From NCBI RefSeq assembly GCF_001592965.1, contig NZ_LRPC01000023.1:185740-249739 (forward strand): a DNA stretch of 64,000 nucleotides, read 5' to 3'. The DNA comes from Roseivirga spongicola. Its GTDB lineage: Bacteria; Bacteroidota; Bacteroidia; Cytophagales; Cyclobacteriaceae. The translations under genes and the position numbers were made by a program. How positions within the stretch are numbered: position 1 is the stretch's first letter; the number at the start of each line of letters is the position of its first letter. This document shows positions 48,537 to 58,093 of this stretch, one piece after another. A model generated the notes under the pieces. That model was not told the origin of the DNA, ran no database searches, and was given only the letters and a program-made list of their open reading frames with translations.

Positions 48537-50186
48537 ATGAGTTTCAAGCTTAAGCATCCGTACAAGTTTGGCAAGGGCTACGAAAAGCCTGTGGCCTATT
48601 TTTCAATGGAGTTTGCCATAGATCAACCACTGAAAATCTACTCTGGTGGTCTCGGATTTTTGGCAGGATCTCACATGAGAAGCGCTTACGATCTTAAGCA
48701 GAACGTTGTGGGTATCGGTATTCTATGGAAATACGGATACTACGATCAGGTGAGGAAGCACAATAATGAACTGGATGTACTTTGGCAAGAAAGGCATTAC
48801 AATTTCTTACAGGAAATGGATTTCGATATTGAAGTTTCGGTTGATAACCATCCAGTAAAAGCAAAGGTATATTACTTGGCTCCTGAAGTATTTGGGACAG
48901 CACCTATCTTTTTACTCTCTACCGATCATCCTGAAAATGATCACCTGGCGCATACCATTACGCATAAGCTTTATGACAATAACATAGCGACAAGAATTGC
49001 ACAGTATATTTTATTGGGCGTTGGTGGAGCTAAGGTTTTAGAGGCGCTGGGGCATGAAGTAGATATGTATCACTTCAATGAGGCACATGCTTTACCCGCT
49101 GCTTTTAGGCTATTGGAAAAGTTAGGAAGTGTTGAAAAAGTGAAAGAGAAGTTGGTGTTTACTACTCATACGCCTGTAAAAGCAGGTAATGAAGTTAACG
49201 ATCCTAATTTTCTGCATAAACTAGGGTTCTTCAATGGGTTCAGCATTCAAGAAATTGATGAGCTAATCGGTTTAGATCAGGGCATGTTCAATCATACTTT
49301 AGCTGCTTTAAGACTGTCTAAAATTGCCAATGCTGTTTCTAAGAAACATCAGCAGGTTTCTAATGAAATGTGGGGAGAGTTTGAGAATATCTGCGACATC
49401 ATACCCATTACTAATGCCCAGAACCAGGCTTATTGGACGGACAAAGAATTAGAGAAGGCGTATGATAAACGTAATGCTAAGAAGTTTGTAAAGCGTAAGA
49501 AGGAGCTCAAAAACGAGTTGTTTCAATTGGTTGCAGATCAGACAGGGAAAATTCTAGATCCGAATGCACTCACTATAGTTTGGGCAAGGAGATTTGCCGG
49601 ATATAAAAGGGCTGACCTGATAGCAAGAGATGTTGCGAGGTTCGAGCGTTTATTAAATAATAAAGACTACCCAGTTCAGGTGATTTGGGCAGGGAAACCA
49701 TATCCACTAGATCATTCAGCAGTAAGTACTTTTAACTGGTTGGTGCATTTTACTAGAAAGTACCACAATGCCACCATTCTTACAGGCTATGAGTTGAGCC
49801 TTTCTGCCTTAATGAAGAAAGGATCTGATGTTTGGCTGAACAACCCAAGAATTCCACTAGAAGCTTCCGGAACATCTGGTATGACGGCTGCTATGAATGG
49901 TTCTCTCAATTTTTCAACTAATGATGGTTGGATACTGGAGTTTGGTGAGCACGGGAAAAACGGTTTCGTAATTCCTGAAGCTGATACATCTGCACCAGAG
50001 GGTGAGCAAGACCAGTGGGATGCAGATCACATGATGCGTATTTTGGAAGAAGAAATTGTACCGATGTATTATGATGATCATGACCGTTGGGTTGAGGTCA
50101 ATTTTCAAAGTATGGAAGATGTGAATAAGTATTTCAGGGCATCACGCATGGCCGATGAGTACTATAAAAAGCTGTATAATCATTAA
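48537..50186 (+). CDS. Alpha-glucan phosphorylase-like GT35 protein lacking the PLP lysine
   Basis: The 549-residue protein belongs to the short GT35 type: YFSMEFAIDQPLKIYSGGLGFLAG (about residues 21-44, in parts), FTTHTPVKAGNE, and the phosphate-side motif ARRFAGYKRADL (about 349-360) equivalent to R-x-x-x-YKR of muscle phosphorylase. The cofactor motif, EASGTGNMK in muscle enzyme with the Lys bound to pyridoxal phosphate, reads EASGTSGMT here: the base triplet at 49884-49886 is ACG (Thr450). If real, the protein cannot hold PLP covalently and may be inactive as a phosphorylase, a regulator, or a different glucan-active enzyme. A second intergenic palindrome and tRNA-Val follow. Confidence 0.85.
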   Translation: MSFKLKHPYKFGKGYEKPVAYFSMEFAIDQPLKIYSGGLGFLAGSHMRSAYDLKQNVVGIGILWKYGYYDQVRKHNNELDVLWQERHYNFLQEMDFDIEVSVDNHPVKAKVYYLAPEVFGTAPIFLLSTDHPENDHLAHTITHKLYDNNIATRIAQYILLGVGGAKVLEALGHEVDMYHFNEAHALPAAFRLLEKLGSVEKVKEKLVFTTHTPVKAGNEVNDPNFLHKLGFFNGFSIQEIDELIGLDQGMFNHTLAALRLSKIANAVSKKHQQVSNEMWGEFENICDIIPITNAQNQAYWTDKELEKAYDKRNAKKFVKRKKELKNELFQLVADQTGKILDPNALTIVWARRFAGYKRADLIARDVARFERLLNNKDYPVQVIWAGKPYPLDHSAVSTFNWLVHFTRKYHNATILTGYELSLSALMKKGSDVWLNNPRIPLEASGTSGMTAAMNGSLNFSTNDGWILEFGEHGKNGFVIPEADTSAPEGEQDQWDADHMMRILEEEIVPMYYDDHDRWVEVNFQSMEDVNKYFRASRMADEYYKKLYNH

Positions 50187-50250
50187 GAGGAATTAAGACT
50201 TTTACTAATATTGCAAGGCAGTTGAGAGACTGCCTTTCTTATTGGTATAT

Positions 50251-50284
50251 TAGCTCTCTCGATAGTTATCGGGAGGTTTAGAGC
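50251..50284. repeat. Imperfect palindrome upstream of tRNA-Val
   Basis: Nested arms GCTCT...AGAGC and CTCGATA-GT-TATCGGGAG form a hairpin between the phosphorylase gene and tRNA-Val. It has no T-run so is a poor terminator; the CGATAG-type core resembles dispersed palindromes of Bacteroidota. Confidence 0.45.
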
Positions 50285-50288
50285 ATAA

Positions 50289-50363
50289 GGGATATTAGCT
50301 CAGTTGGTTTAGAGCGCTGCCTTGACAGGGCAGAGGTCACTGGTTCGAATCCAGTATATCCCA
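50289..50363 (+). tRNA. tRNA-Val (GAC)
   Basis: Acceptor stem GGGATAT / ATATCCC, D-arm GCTC-AGTTGGTTTA-GAGC, anticodon stem CTGCC / GGCAG with loop TTGACAG giving anticodon GAC, and T-arm CTGGTTCGAATCCAG. CCA is not encoded. A strong terminator begins immediately after the discriminator base. Confidence 0.97.
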
Positions 50364-50404
50364 CAATCAAAAAGACCAGCCAAACGGCTGGTCTTTTTGA
50401 TTGT
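50364..50404 (+). terminator. Intrinsic terminator after tRNA-Val
   Basis: A 19-bp near-perfect stem, CAATCAAAAAGACCAGCC-AAAC-GGCTGGTCTTTTTGATTG, starting at the base after the tRNA. Confidence 0.92.
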
Positions 50405-50564
50405 AATGTTTTGAGATGAGAGCCAGTTGGTTCGAAAGCGGAGCTTCACGAGGTCCCCCGAGATATCATGAGCGTAGCGATATAATCCAATACACTTCTT
50501 AGACAAAAAATAGACTTTTTGCATTTCATGAATTCTTCATTCTGAACTTGTTTTAGAATCACTA

Positions 50565-53165
50565 TTACTCACTCCTTAAGACATCCACCGGATTAGCATT
50601 GGCTGCTCCGTATGATTTGAAGAACACCGTTAAAAAGGCCAGTACAAAACTAGAGCAAATGGTCAAAATGATGGTCAAGGTTGAGATGTCTATATGATAT
50701 GCAAATCCATTGAGCCAGCTATTCATAGTCCAGTAGGCAATTGGAATGGCTACTAAAACAGCTAAGCCAATTAACCAGAAAACTTGCTTATTGAAGAGCA
50801 TGACGATTTGAGAAACCGAAGCGCCCATTACTTTTCTAATGCCAACTTCCTTGGTTTTCGATTGAATGGAGAACATTATTAGTCCATAAAGCCCCATGCA
50901 AGAAATCAGAATGGCTATAGAGGTGAAGATACTCATGATTTTGCCCAATCTAATTTCAGAGGTATAGAGCTTTTCAAAGCGCGAGTCCAAAAACTGAAAG
51001 TTGAAACCTTGATCAGGAATAACTTCAGTCCATAAGTCTTCAATGGCTGAAATGGTCTCCTGTATTTGGTCCGTGCGGATTTCAATTAAAACCCGAGACA
51101 CATTAAAACCATTCGATGGCTCATAAGCAAAAATCATTGGTTTAACTGATTCATAGAGAGACTCCATGTGAATGTCTTTTATGATTCCCTTTATCTTGAC
51201 CGGCTCAACAGTGAATTGATAAGTTTCGGCCAATGGTTCATTCACATTCTTAGGGTTCACGGATTGGATGAGCTTTGCTAATGTTTCGTTAATGATGACT
51301 TCCTCTTCGTTTATAGAGGGTTTTTCTGGGTTAAAGTTTTCTCCGCTAATGAATTCAAAATTGAGAAGCTCAGCATAATTGTGATCTATATTATGTTGGT
51401 AAATGGCTTGTCCAAATACATTTCTATCACTGCTCACCCTATGTGAACTTCCGCCAGGAGGGCTTGTTGTAACTGACGCTAAGTTTACATCGGGAATACG
51501 GCTGAGCTGATCTCTGAAAAGACCAAGGTTTTTGGAAACAGTATTTTCCACTAAGATGACCTGCTCTGGTTTATAGGTCAGCTTTTTGTTAATGATGAAA
51601 TCGATTTGATCTTTCACCACCGTGGCACTAACAATCATAATTATGGCCACTGCAAACTGAAAAATAACCAAGCTTTTCCTCAGAAGAGCCCCTTTGGTTG
51701 AGTTGGCAATATTGCCTTTGATAAACTCAGAGAACCTAAATCGGGAAACTAATATGGCGGGGTAAATTCCAGCAATAGTTGAAAGTAAGATGATGGCAGA
51801 AATGACTATTCCCCAGAACCACGGGTCGACCCAATAATTAAATAGCAGTGGTCGGTTGATAGCCTGTTCGAAGGAGGGTAGGAGAGAAGCAGTAAGCAGA
51901 AGAGCAACCGCTAGTGATGAAAAGCACATTAGAGTAGACTCTGTAACAAACTGAAAAAAGAAGCTTTTTCGGCCTGCTCCAATAATTTTTCTGATTCCCG
52001 CCTCTTGACCTCTTTGCAAAGCCCTGGCCGCGGTGAGGTTAGTGTAATTAATGATAGCCAAAACCAGAATAAAAACAGCGACCATTGCAAAAACAGCAGA
52101 CATCTGTTTGTCACGGGCCTCAATTATGGTGTCATCAGTGTGTTTGTCGTATTTAGCATCATGAAATGAAGACAGTTTGAAAGTGGTGGCCTTCATGGTT
52201 TTTCCGGAAACTATAGGCTTTATCGTCTTGTTGATTTTGGCTTCTAGTAATTTTGGCGAAACAGAACGGAGAACCTTGATATACGTGGCCGAACGTACGG
52301 AAAGCGGAAACCGAATATTGTCTAGGTGAGTATCTTTGAATATAAGAATATTGAATTGAATACTTGAATGAGGTTTTGGGTTCTTTACCACTCCTTTAAC
52401 AAAGTATTGTTGATTGTGTCGTGTGGTGGTGTTGAGTTCCTTTCCAACAACATCGGTAGTGCCATAAAGCTTTAAAGCAAGCGACTCTGTAAGCACTGCA
52501 TCTCCTACTTTGGTTAGTACCTGTTTTTCGCTCCCGTGAATAAACTCCAGAGGAAAGAACTCGAAGAAAGTTGAGTCTGTTAGAATAAACTCTTCCTGAA
52601 AGAAGCTTCTTTTCTCATCTTCCTCAATCATCACCGTCCAGTTGAGTTTACCCATTCTAGTCTGATGAGTGATCTCCGGAATCATTTCAACCAAAGTAGG
52701 CCCTAGGCCAGTGTGAACCCGGCCATTAAAGCCCTCTTGTGACCTCAGGGCGTTGTAGCTTTCAACCCGATAGATTAGCTCTTTGTCTTTCAAGTCATAA
52801 TCCATTCTAACTTCATCAACAATGAACATGGCTAACATTAGGCTAGTGGCAATGCCAATGCTTAGCCCCGAAAGGTTGATGAAAGTATGAGACTTATGCT
52901 TGAGTGAACCTCTAAAAGCAGTTTTGATAAAGTGCCTTAGCATAAGCAAAAACATACTGGGGTTGGATGTGTGTTTTTTCATAAGGTAGAATCTAAACGA
53001 TCGGATAACCGTCCACCAGTAAAGCCAATTGGAGTTTAGCTTGCTTTTGGTTTCACGCCAATCTTGGTAGGCTTCGAATAAGTCGCCCTCAATTTCTTCA
53101 ACCCGTTCGCTAGAGCAGAACCATCTAAAAAGCTTTAGGGGAGCTTTAGGAGGTTGGTGCATCAC
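50565..53165 (-). CDS. ABC-transporter permease, FtsX/MacB type with N-terminal prefix domain
   Basis: The 866-residue protein opens with a short cytoplasmic prefix domain (MMHQPPKAPLKLFRWF, ERVEEIEGDLFEAYQDW) then two copies of the MacB core + FtsX permease: TM near residue 97-117, large periplasmic domain, three TMs about 370-480, second periplasmic domain, and terminal TMs about 745-860 with the SKTKEVGIRKVMGAS motif. These permeases move lipids or peptides in mechanotransmission with a separate ATPase. It is coupled (4-base overlap) to the upstream PadR gene, a common Bacteroidota regulator-permease pair. Confidence 0.93.
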   Translation of the reverse strand: MMHQPPKAPLKLFRWFCSSERVEEIEGDLFEAYQDWRETKSKLNSNWLYWWTVIRSFRFYLMKKHTSNPSMFLLMLRHFIKTAFRGSLKHKSHTFINLSGLSIGIATSLMLAMFIVDEVRMDYDLKDKELIYRVESYNALRSQEGFNGRVHTGLGPTLVEMIPEITHQTRMGKLNWTVMIEEDEKRSFFQEEFILTDSTFFEFFPLEFIHGSEKQVLTKVGDAVLTESLALKLYGTTDVVGKELNTTTRHNQQYFVKGVVKNPKPHSSIQFNILIFKDTHLDNIRFPLSVRSATYIKVLRSVSPKLLEAKINKTIKPIVSGKTMKATTFKLSSFHDAKYDKHTDDTIIEARDKQMSAVFAMVAVFILVLAIINYTNLTAARALQRGQEAGIRKIIGAGRKSFFFQFVTESTLMCFSSLAVALLLTASLLPSFEQAINRPLLFNYWVDPWFWGIVISAIILLSTIAGIYPAILVSRFRFSEFIKGNIANSTKGALLRKSLVIFQFAVAIIMIVSATVVKDQIDFIINKKLTYKPEQVILVENTVSKNLGLFRDQLSRIPDVNLASVTTSPPGGSSHRVSSDRNVFGQAIYQHNIDHNYAELLNFEFISGENFNPEKPSINEEEVIINETLAKLIQSVNPKNVNEPLAETYQFTVEPVKIKGIIKDIHMESLYESVKPMIFAYEPSNGFNVSRVLIEIRTDQIQETISAIEDLWTEVIPDQGFNFQFLDSRFEKLYTSEIRLGKIMSIFTSIAILISCMGLYGLIMFSIQSKTKEVGIRKVMGASVSQIVMLFNKQVFWLIGLAVLVAIPIAYWTMNSWLNGFAYHIDISTLTIILTICSSFVLAFLTVFFKSYGAANANPVDVLRSE

Positions 53166-53497
53166 TTGGCTAGGTTTAAGGTGGAGGCTGGAATGTTTTG
53201 CCAGAGCGATTCACGCATTTCCCTGTTCTTTTTCAAGCTCTTAATTCCATAAGAGGTAGGCTGAAAAATACGTTTACGTTTACCGCCCCGCTTTTGAGTA
53301 GGGTCACCCAAATGGGAGCTGAGAAAGCCTTTGTCTTCTAACCTGTAGAGGGCAGCATGAATAGCACTTAGATTATAAGTGCGTTGGCTATGTGTTTCAA
53401 CTTCATCCTTAATAGTATTGGCATAGGCTTCTTCTCCCAATGAACAGGTAGCCAGTAACACCAATTCTTCAAACTCTCCTAAGGAGTCTCCTTTCAT
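53162..53497 (-). CDS. PadR family transcriptional regulator
   Basis: The 111-residue winged-helix protein begins with LGEFEELVLLATCSLGEEAYANTI and contains LSAIHAALYRLEDKGFLSSHLGD (recognition helix and wing, about residues 42-64), the usual PadR-like layout without the C-terminal second domain. It overlaps the permease gene start by 4 bases and most likely regulates that operon in response to an unidentified signal. Confidence 0.92.
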   Translation of the reverse strand: MKGDSLGEFEELVLLATCSLGEEAYANTIKDEVETHSQRTYNLSAIHAALYRLEDKGFLSSHLGDPTQKRGGKRKRIFQPTSYGIKSLKKNREMRESLWQNIPASTLNLAK

Positions 53498-53746
53498 AAC
53501 TTATATTTTATATAAATGTAAATAATATAAAGTCTGAATTCCAAATATTTTATACTTATGTAAATTAAATAAGCTTTAGGGGTGATGGTAATTAAGAACT
53601 AGAACTTCGCAAAACCGTCTTTTTAGTACCATTCATAGTCGGAATGTACTATTGGTAGAAATTTCATTATGATTTATGATTTTTTAGCAAAATAGAACAG
53701 GCGAAGTTGGTCAATACTCTTTAGTTTCATCAAAACTCAATCTATC
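53498..53746. other. Intergenic region between the PadR and second permease genes
   Basis: About 250 bp, AT-rich, divergent promoters expected. No unambiguous TAnnTTTG pair with a spaced TTTG, repeat or RNA gene was recognised. Confidence 0.5.
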
Positions 53747-56137
53747 ATGTTATTCAAAATCATATTTAGAGGTCTGTGGAAGGATAAATATTCCTCTCTT
53801 TTATTCTTCTTGTTGTTAATTGTTGGTCTTTCTGGCTTTGGTGTAATTCTAACTGTAATTAATCATGAGAGAGATTACGATACTTCTTTGGCCGATCATG
53901 ACAAGATCTATAGGGCCACCACTTATTTTAAGAGGGGTAATCAGGAAGTAAAGTGGGCCATTACCAATGGTCATTTGCCTATTATTTTGGAAGAAAAGCT
54001 ACCAGAAGTTGAAGTGGCTACAAAGTTTCAAACTATTCAGGCAAGTCAAGTCTTCAATGTCAACGGTGTGAAATTCGATATCCCTCAGCGGCAAGGGTTT
54101 TATACTGATGCCGATTTTTTGGATGTTCTATCTTATCCTTTGGCCCAGGGAGACGCTAGTGTGGCTCTAGCAGAACCGAATAGTATTATACTTAGCGAAG
54201 AATATGCACAAAGGTTTTTCGGTAGAAAAGATGTTTTAGGAGAAACCATCATCATAGAATATCCAGGAGAGGTAGGTGAGAACAAGACTTTAAAAATTAC
54301 GGGAGTTACCGAAAAGATTCCTTCTAATTCTTTTATACAATTCAATCTGCTCATTTCTGGCTCTTCTAATCCGGGCTGGGAAAATATGAGTAGCATGAGA
54401 GCTGGGTTTCCTGTCCATGTTTTCTTTAAAACTAACAACGTTTACGATGCTGCATTTCTAACAGAAAAGCTTAACGAAACTGCCAACCCTATATACGCGG
54501 CAGACTTTGGGGGTAGTTTCAATTTGGAGTTCCCTGTTCAGCAGCTTAATGATATTCACTATAATGCCGATAATCTTTTTGAGCCAGGGCAGCCGGGTAA
54601 TGAGTTGTTTACTAAAGTCTTAATAGCAGTAGGTTTAGTAGTGCTTCTAATATCATCTGTTAATTTTTCTATTCTCTATATCTCCAAATCGTTTTCTAGA
54701 GCAAAAGAGTTTGGTGTACGTAAAACATTGGGCTCTTCCAACAAGGGTATAATGAAAAGAATGTTGCTGGAGTCGCTTTCTATTAGTGTGATCAGTGCTC
54801 TTGTTGCCTTGGTTTTGGCCGAAGTTATACTGAAAAGTCCTTTCATAGTAGGTGTTTATGCTAGTGATTTAAGCTTGCTCAATAACCCAATTACCATATT
54901 CATTTTGGTTTTGTCTGGCATATTGTTAGGCGTAATTTCTGGTATATATGTCTCTACGAAAGCTATACTATTCAAGACCACAGATATTTTAAAAGGTAAG
55001 TTCTCAACAGGTAAAACACCGTTTTTGGGTGGTAGAAATGCGTTGGTAGTTTTACAGTTTGTGCTTACGGCTGTTATGGCTGTTGGTAGTCTTATGTTTT
55101 TAAAACAGCTAAGCTATGTAGAAAATAAAGATTTAGGGTATGAAAAGGCCTCAACCATATCCATCACCAGACCTTCAAATATGAGCTGGAACGATTTCAA
55201 TACGTTTGCAGAAAAATTAGATACTGAGCCATTGGTAGTCTCTACCGGGAAAGTACTCTATGAGTTTTTAGGTACTTACAACGCAGGAGGTCTAACTATT
55301 ATCCATGAAGGTGATACACTTTCAGCCCGAGGTCAGTCAAACTATATTGATGACCGCCTAATTGAGACCATGAACATGACCATTGTGGAAGGTAGGAACT
55401 TTGATAGAAGCATACCAACAGACTCCGCAGCTCTTATTATAAATGAAGCGGCCAGGGATCAGTTAGGTTTAGATGAAGTGGTAGGTAAAAAAACGCTGGG
55501 CCAAAATGGCAGACCAATTGTCGGAGTAGTTAAAAACTTTCATTGGCAGAGTTTTATGAACGAAATAGAGCCTCTTATCATGATCTATCAACCAACATGG
55601 CCTAGAATTTTGATGGTTAGAATGGCTGAAGGAAATGAAAAAGAAGCAGTTTCTAGAATTAGGGCTCAGTGGGACCAAATTGCAGATGGTACGCCTTTCG
55701 AACCGGTTTATTTAGAGAGTTCCTTTGGCCAGCTAGTTGAGAGAGAAACTAAACTTAGTAAAGTTATTTTGGCCTATACCATTATGAGTATTCTTTTAGC
55801 CTGTATTGGTCTTATTGGTATCGTGAGACATACTAATCAGCAGAGAATGAAGGAGATTGGAATCCGAAAGGTGTATGGAGCATCAATAAATTCGGTTATT
55901 CTCTTAGTGACAAGCTATTTTGGTAAACTCGTTTCAATAGCTGTAGCCGTGGCTATTCCTATAGCAATTTGGGGTGTGGATTTATGGTTAGATTCTTTTG
56001 CCTACAGAACACAACAATCTCCAATTCAATACTTAATTGCTGTTTTCTCCTTAGTTGGGATAACTTTTTTAGTAGTTGTTTTTCAAACTTTGAAGACTGC
56101 AAAAACTAATCCTGTTAAAGTTTTAAAAGATGAATAG
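53747..56137 (+). CDS. ABC-transporter permease, FtsX/MacB type
   Basis: A second duplicated MacB-core/FtsX permease, 796 residues, without the prefix domain of its neighbour. The first TM is about residues 20-41, a large periplasmic domain follows, FtsX helices about 285-425 with RAKEFGVRKTLGSSN, then a second set at the end with MKEIGIRKVYGAS (about 702-714). ATPase partner not in this window. It is divergent from the PadR-permease operon; whether the same signal controls both is unknown. Confidence 0.92.
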   Translation: MLFKIIFRGLWKDKYSSLLFFLLLIVGLSGFGVILTVINHERDYDTSLADHDKIYRATTYFKRGNQEVKWAITNGHLPIILEEKLPEVEVATKFQTIQASQVFNVNGVKFDIPQRQGFYTDADFLDVLSYPLAQGDASVALAEPNSIILSEEYAQRFFGRKDVLGETIIIEYPGEVGENKTLKITGVTEKIPSNSFIQFNLLISGSSNPGWENMSSMRAGFPVHVFFKTNNVYDAAFLTEKLNETANPIYAADFGGSFNLEFPVQQLNDIHYNADNLFEPGQPGNELFTKVLIAVGLVVLLISSVNFSILYISKSFSRAKEFGVRKTLGSSNKGIMKRMLLESLSISVISALVALVLAEVILKSPFIVGVYASDLSLLNNPITIFILVLSGILLGVISGIYVSTKAILFKTTDILKGKFSTGKTPFLGGRNALVVLQFVLTAVMAVGSLMFLKQLSYVENKDLGYEKASTISITRPSNMSWNDFNTFAEKLDTEPLVVSTGKVLYEFLGTYNAGGLTIIHEGDTLSARGQSNYIDDRLIETMNMTIVEGRNFDRSIPTDSAALIINEAARDQLGLDEVVGKKTLGQNGRPIVGVVKNFHWQSFMNEIEPLIMIYQPTWPRILMVRMAEGNEKEAVSRIRAQWDQIADGTPFEPVYLESSFGQLVERETKLSKVILAYTIMSILLACIGLIGIVRHTNQQRMKEIGIRKVYGASINSVILLVTSYFGKLVSIAVAVAIPIAIWGVDLWLDSFAYRTQQSPIQYLIAVFSLVGITFLVVVFQTLKTAKTNPVKVLKDE

Positions 56138-56295
56138 ACTTTAGCCCTCAATTGTAGTACGATTTAGTTTTCAAACCTTGTCGGTGGACTAGGCTTCTAT
56201 AAAGAGAACGGACGTCACAGCGGTTTTATCCATGTAGATGTAAGAGGAAAAAGAGCTAGGTGGTAGGTATTAGTTAAAAATCTCATCCAAAAAGG

Positions 56296-56303
56296 TATAA
56301 TTG
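56296..56303 (+). promoter_or_regulatory. Candidate -7 box for tRNA-Pro
   Basis: TATAATTG differs from the TAnnTTTG consensus in one base and ends 10 bases before the tRNA, the expected spacing. Confidence 0.4.
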
Positions 56304-56313
56304 TACCCCTCTT

Positions 56314-56387
56314 CGGGATGTGGCGCAGTCCGGTAGCGTACTCGTCTGGGGGGCGAGTGGTCGCAGGTTCAAATCCTGTCATCCCGA
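56314..56387 (+). tRNA. tRNA-Pro (GGG)
   Basis: Acceptor stem CGGGATG / CATCCCG, D-arm GCGC...GCG, anticodon stem CTCGT / GCGAG (one G-U) with loop CTGGGGG giving anticodon GGG, T-arm CAGGTTCAAATCCTG. CCA not encoded. A terminator follows within 8 bases. Confidence 0.96.
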
Positions 56388-56394
56388 CAAAAAG

Positions 56395-56426
56395 CAATAG
56401 CCAGCCATCACTGGCTATTGTTTTTT
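56395..56426 (+). terminator. Intrinsic terminator after tRNA-Pro
   Basis: CAATAGCCAG-CCATCA-CTGGCTATTG followed by six T. Confidence 0.92.
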
Positions 56427-56509
56427 GTAGTTTAGTTTCGAAAGTCCTCTGATCTATTCAAACAAAATGCCTTTTCAAAGGTCAATTATAGGTAGACCAT
56501 TTTTTAACC

Positions 56510-57616
56510 ATGAGCTTTTCTAAAGGACAAAAATCACTTTTTGTAGCGTTCGCCTTAATTGTTGGAGTATACTTTCTAATCGAGGGGTTAGTCTCCGCCA
56601 AATCTTTCTTGGCGCCTCTAACTATGGCTATGTTATTGACCATGATGTTTTCGCCACTAGCCAACAAGCTAGAAAAGTTGGGGCTGAATAGAGGTTTGTC
56701 ATCACTTACTTCTATATCTATTGCTGCTTTATTCTTTGTGGGCATGTTCTTTCTACTTAGCCTTCAAGTGAGTAGTATAGCTTCCGACTGGCCAGAGATA
56801 GAAGAACAAATGAAACCTAAAGTGGGCAATGCTCAAGATTGGTTGGCAGAAAAAACTGGCATGTCTACTTTCAACGAAACCAATCTGTTCGATATCTTTT
56901 CTGATGAAGGGGCAGAGTCTTCCAAGAAAGAGGATAAGAAGGAAGAAATGCTCAAAAACTCTTCGGTTATAAAATCTGCAGGGCAAGCATTACTCAGTTT
57001 TTTTGACTTTCTCTCTTTAGCATTTCTTACACTCATATATCTGTTCTTTTTACTCTTTTATCGAAGAATGCTTAAGAAGTCCTTGCTCAAGTTTGTAGCT
57101 GAAGGTGAACAAGAGAAAGCTCAGAATATGATTGAAGAGTCGGTAAAGCTTTCTCAGGGGTACTTAGTTGGTAAGTTTTTGCTGATTCTTTTTCTCGCTA
57201 TTCTGTATTCTGCCGGCCTAGCCATTTCTGGCGTAAAGCATGCCATCCTCATTAGTGTAATAGCTGCTGTGCTCACGTTTCTTCCTTATATAGGGAATAT
57301 TATCGGTTTTGCTCTAGCCTTAGCTTTGGCTGCTTTTTCTGGTGGAGATTTAGGAACCTTCATAGGAGTGTTTATTACGTTTGGCGTAGCTCAAGTTGTA
57401 GAAAACTATATACTGCAGCCGTACGTGGTGGGCGATAAGGTGAGTCTTAACCCTGTGGCTATTATCATTGTAGTTGTATTAGGAGGAAGTATTTGGGGGA
57501 TAATGGGGATGGTTACCTTTATTCCTCTTTTCGGTATTGTAAAAATTGCCTGTGATCATATCCCAATCCTGAAGCCAGTAGGTTTTCTACTTGGAAATGA
57601 TGGAATGAAGAATTAG
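56510..57616 (+). CDS. AI-2E family transporter (PerM/TqsA-like)
   Basis: The 368-residue membrane protein has about eight hydrophobic segments, a soluble stretch between residues about 95-150 and the conserved C-terminal region VVENYILQPYVVGDKVSLNPVAIIIVVVLGGSIWGIMGM (about 303-340, in parts). Members of this family have been linked to AI-2 export, Na+/H+ antiport or peptide transport; function here is unknown. Single-gene unit after tRNA-Pro. Confidence 0.9.
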   Translation: MSFSKGQKSLFVAFALIVGVYFLIEGLVSAKSFLAPLTMAMLLTMMFSPLANKLEKLGLNRGLSSLTSISIAALFFVGMFFLLSLQVSSIASDWPEIEEQMKPKVGNAQDWLAEKTGMSTFNETNLFDIFSDEGAESSKKEDKKEEMLKNSSVIKSAGQALLSFFDFLSLAFLTLIYLFFLLFYRRMLKKSLLKFVAEGEQEKAQNMIEESVKLSQGYLVGKFLLILFLAILYSAGLAISGVKHAILISVIAAVLTFLPYIGNIIGFALALALAAFSGGDLGTFIGVFITFGVAQVVENYILQPYVVGDKVSLNPVAIIIVVVLGGSIWGIMGMVTFIPLFGIVKIACDHIPILKPVGFLLGNDGMKN

Positions 57617-57621
57617 ATAGC

Positions 57622-57837
57622 CTATTCTTGACTTTTCAGGTTCTTAATTACCAAGAAAATCACTCCTAAAGTAATATAGAAGCCACCGAACCAAGCGAAA
57701 GTTTCATCGAAAGCATGGCAACAGTTGGTAAAGTATTCAAAAGCAACAGTGCCCATGTAAAGCAGTGCAGTTAACAGAAAAAGGGGAATGGCCAGTTTGT
57801 GAGCTGGCTGTGCTACTAGTTGTTGTCTCTCGTCCAC
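57622..57837 (-). CDS. Small two-helix membrane protein
   Basis: A 71-residue ORF with two hydrophobic segments (residues about 15-34 and 47-63) separated by FEYFTNCCHAFDETFAWF, and a charged tail. No family recognised. It is convergent with the AI-2E gene, stop codons 5 bases apart. The 256-bp gap between it and the M1 peptidase contains only the structure noted at 57968-58066. Confidence 0.65.
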   Translation of the reverse strand: MDERQQLVAQPAHKLAIPLFLLTALLYMGTVAFEYFTNCCHAFDETFAWFGGFYITLGVIFLVIKNLKSQE

Positions 57838-57967
57838 ATTAAAAAAGTATAAAGCAGCTAACGCGAAGCCTAGTAGCTAAGGCTAATGTTTCTGACAAAC
57901 GGTAGATTTTCAATTCATTTGTCAGGTCTAGTACATTCTAGTGTAATTCTGAGATCATGTATTTGCA

Positions 57968-58066
57968 ATAAAAAAAAGAGGTTGCTTCAAATGCTACTTT
58001 TCGTCATACCCTCCTGACTTATCTGGACGGGGTCGGAAATTACAGTTAGCTCTTGAAACAGCCTCT
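57968..58066 (-). terminator. Long-loop hairpin with T-run after the M1 peptidase gene
   Basis: On the minus strand, arms AAGAGGCTGTTTCAA (58066-58052) and TTGAAGCAACCTCTT (57989-57975) pair over 15 positions with one mismatch and one G-U, and the second arm runs into TTTTTTTT. The loop is about 62 bases and contains GC-rich blocks (CCGACCCCGTCC). Most likely the terminator for the M1 gene whose stop is at 58094, but the long loop is unusual. Confidence 0.5.
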
Positions 58067-58093
58067 TCTATGTTACGGTTGATGTTTCCGCTC

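Noticed and set aside
50405..50500. tRNA-like fragment (AGCCAGTTGGTTCGAA) downstream of tRNA-Val
   Set aside because: Only a short piece resembles the tRNA D- and T-arm text; no stems fold and no second acceptor stem, so a tRNA remnant cannot be supported.
50309..50524. 71-residue minus-strand ORF
   Set aside because: Overlaps tRNA-Val and its terminator on the opposite strand; composition and position show it is a chance reading frame.
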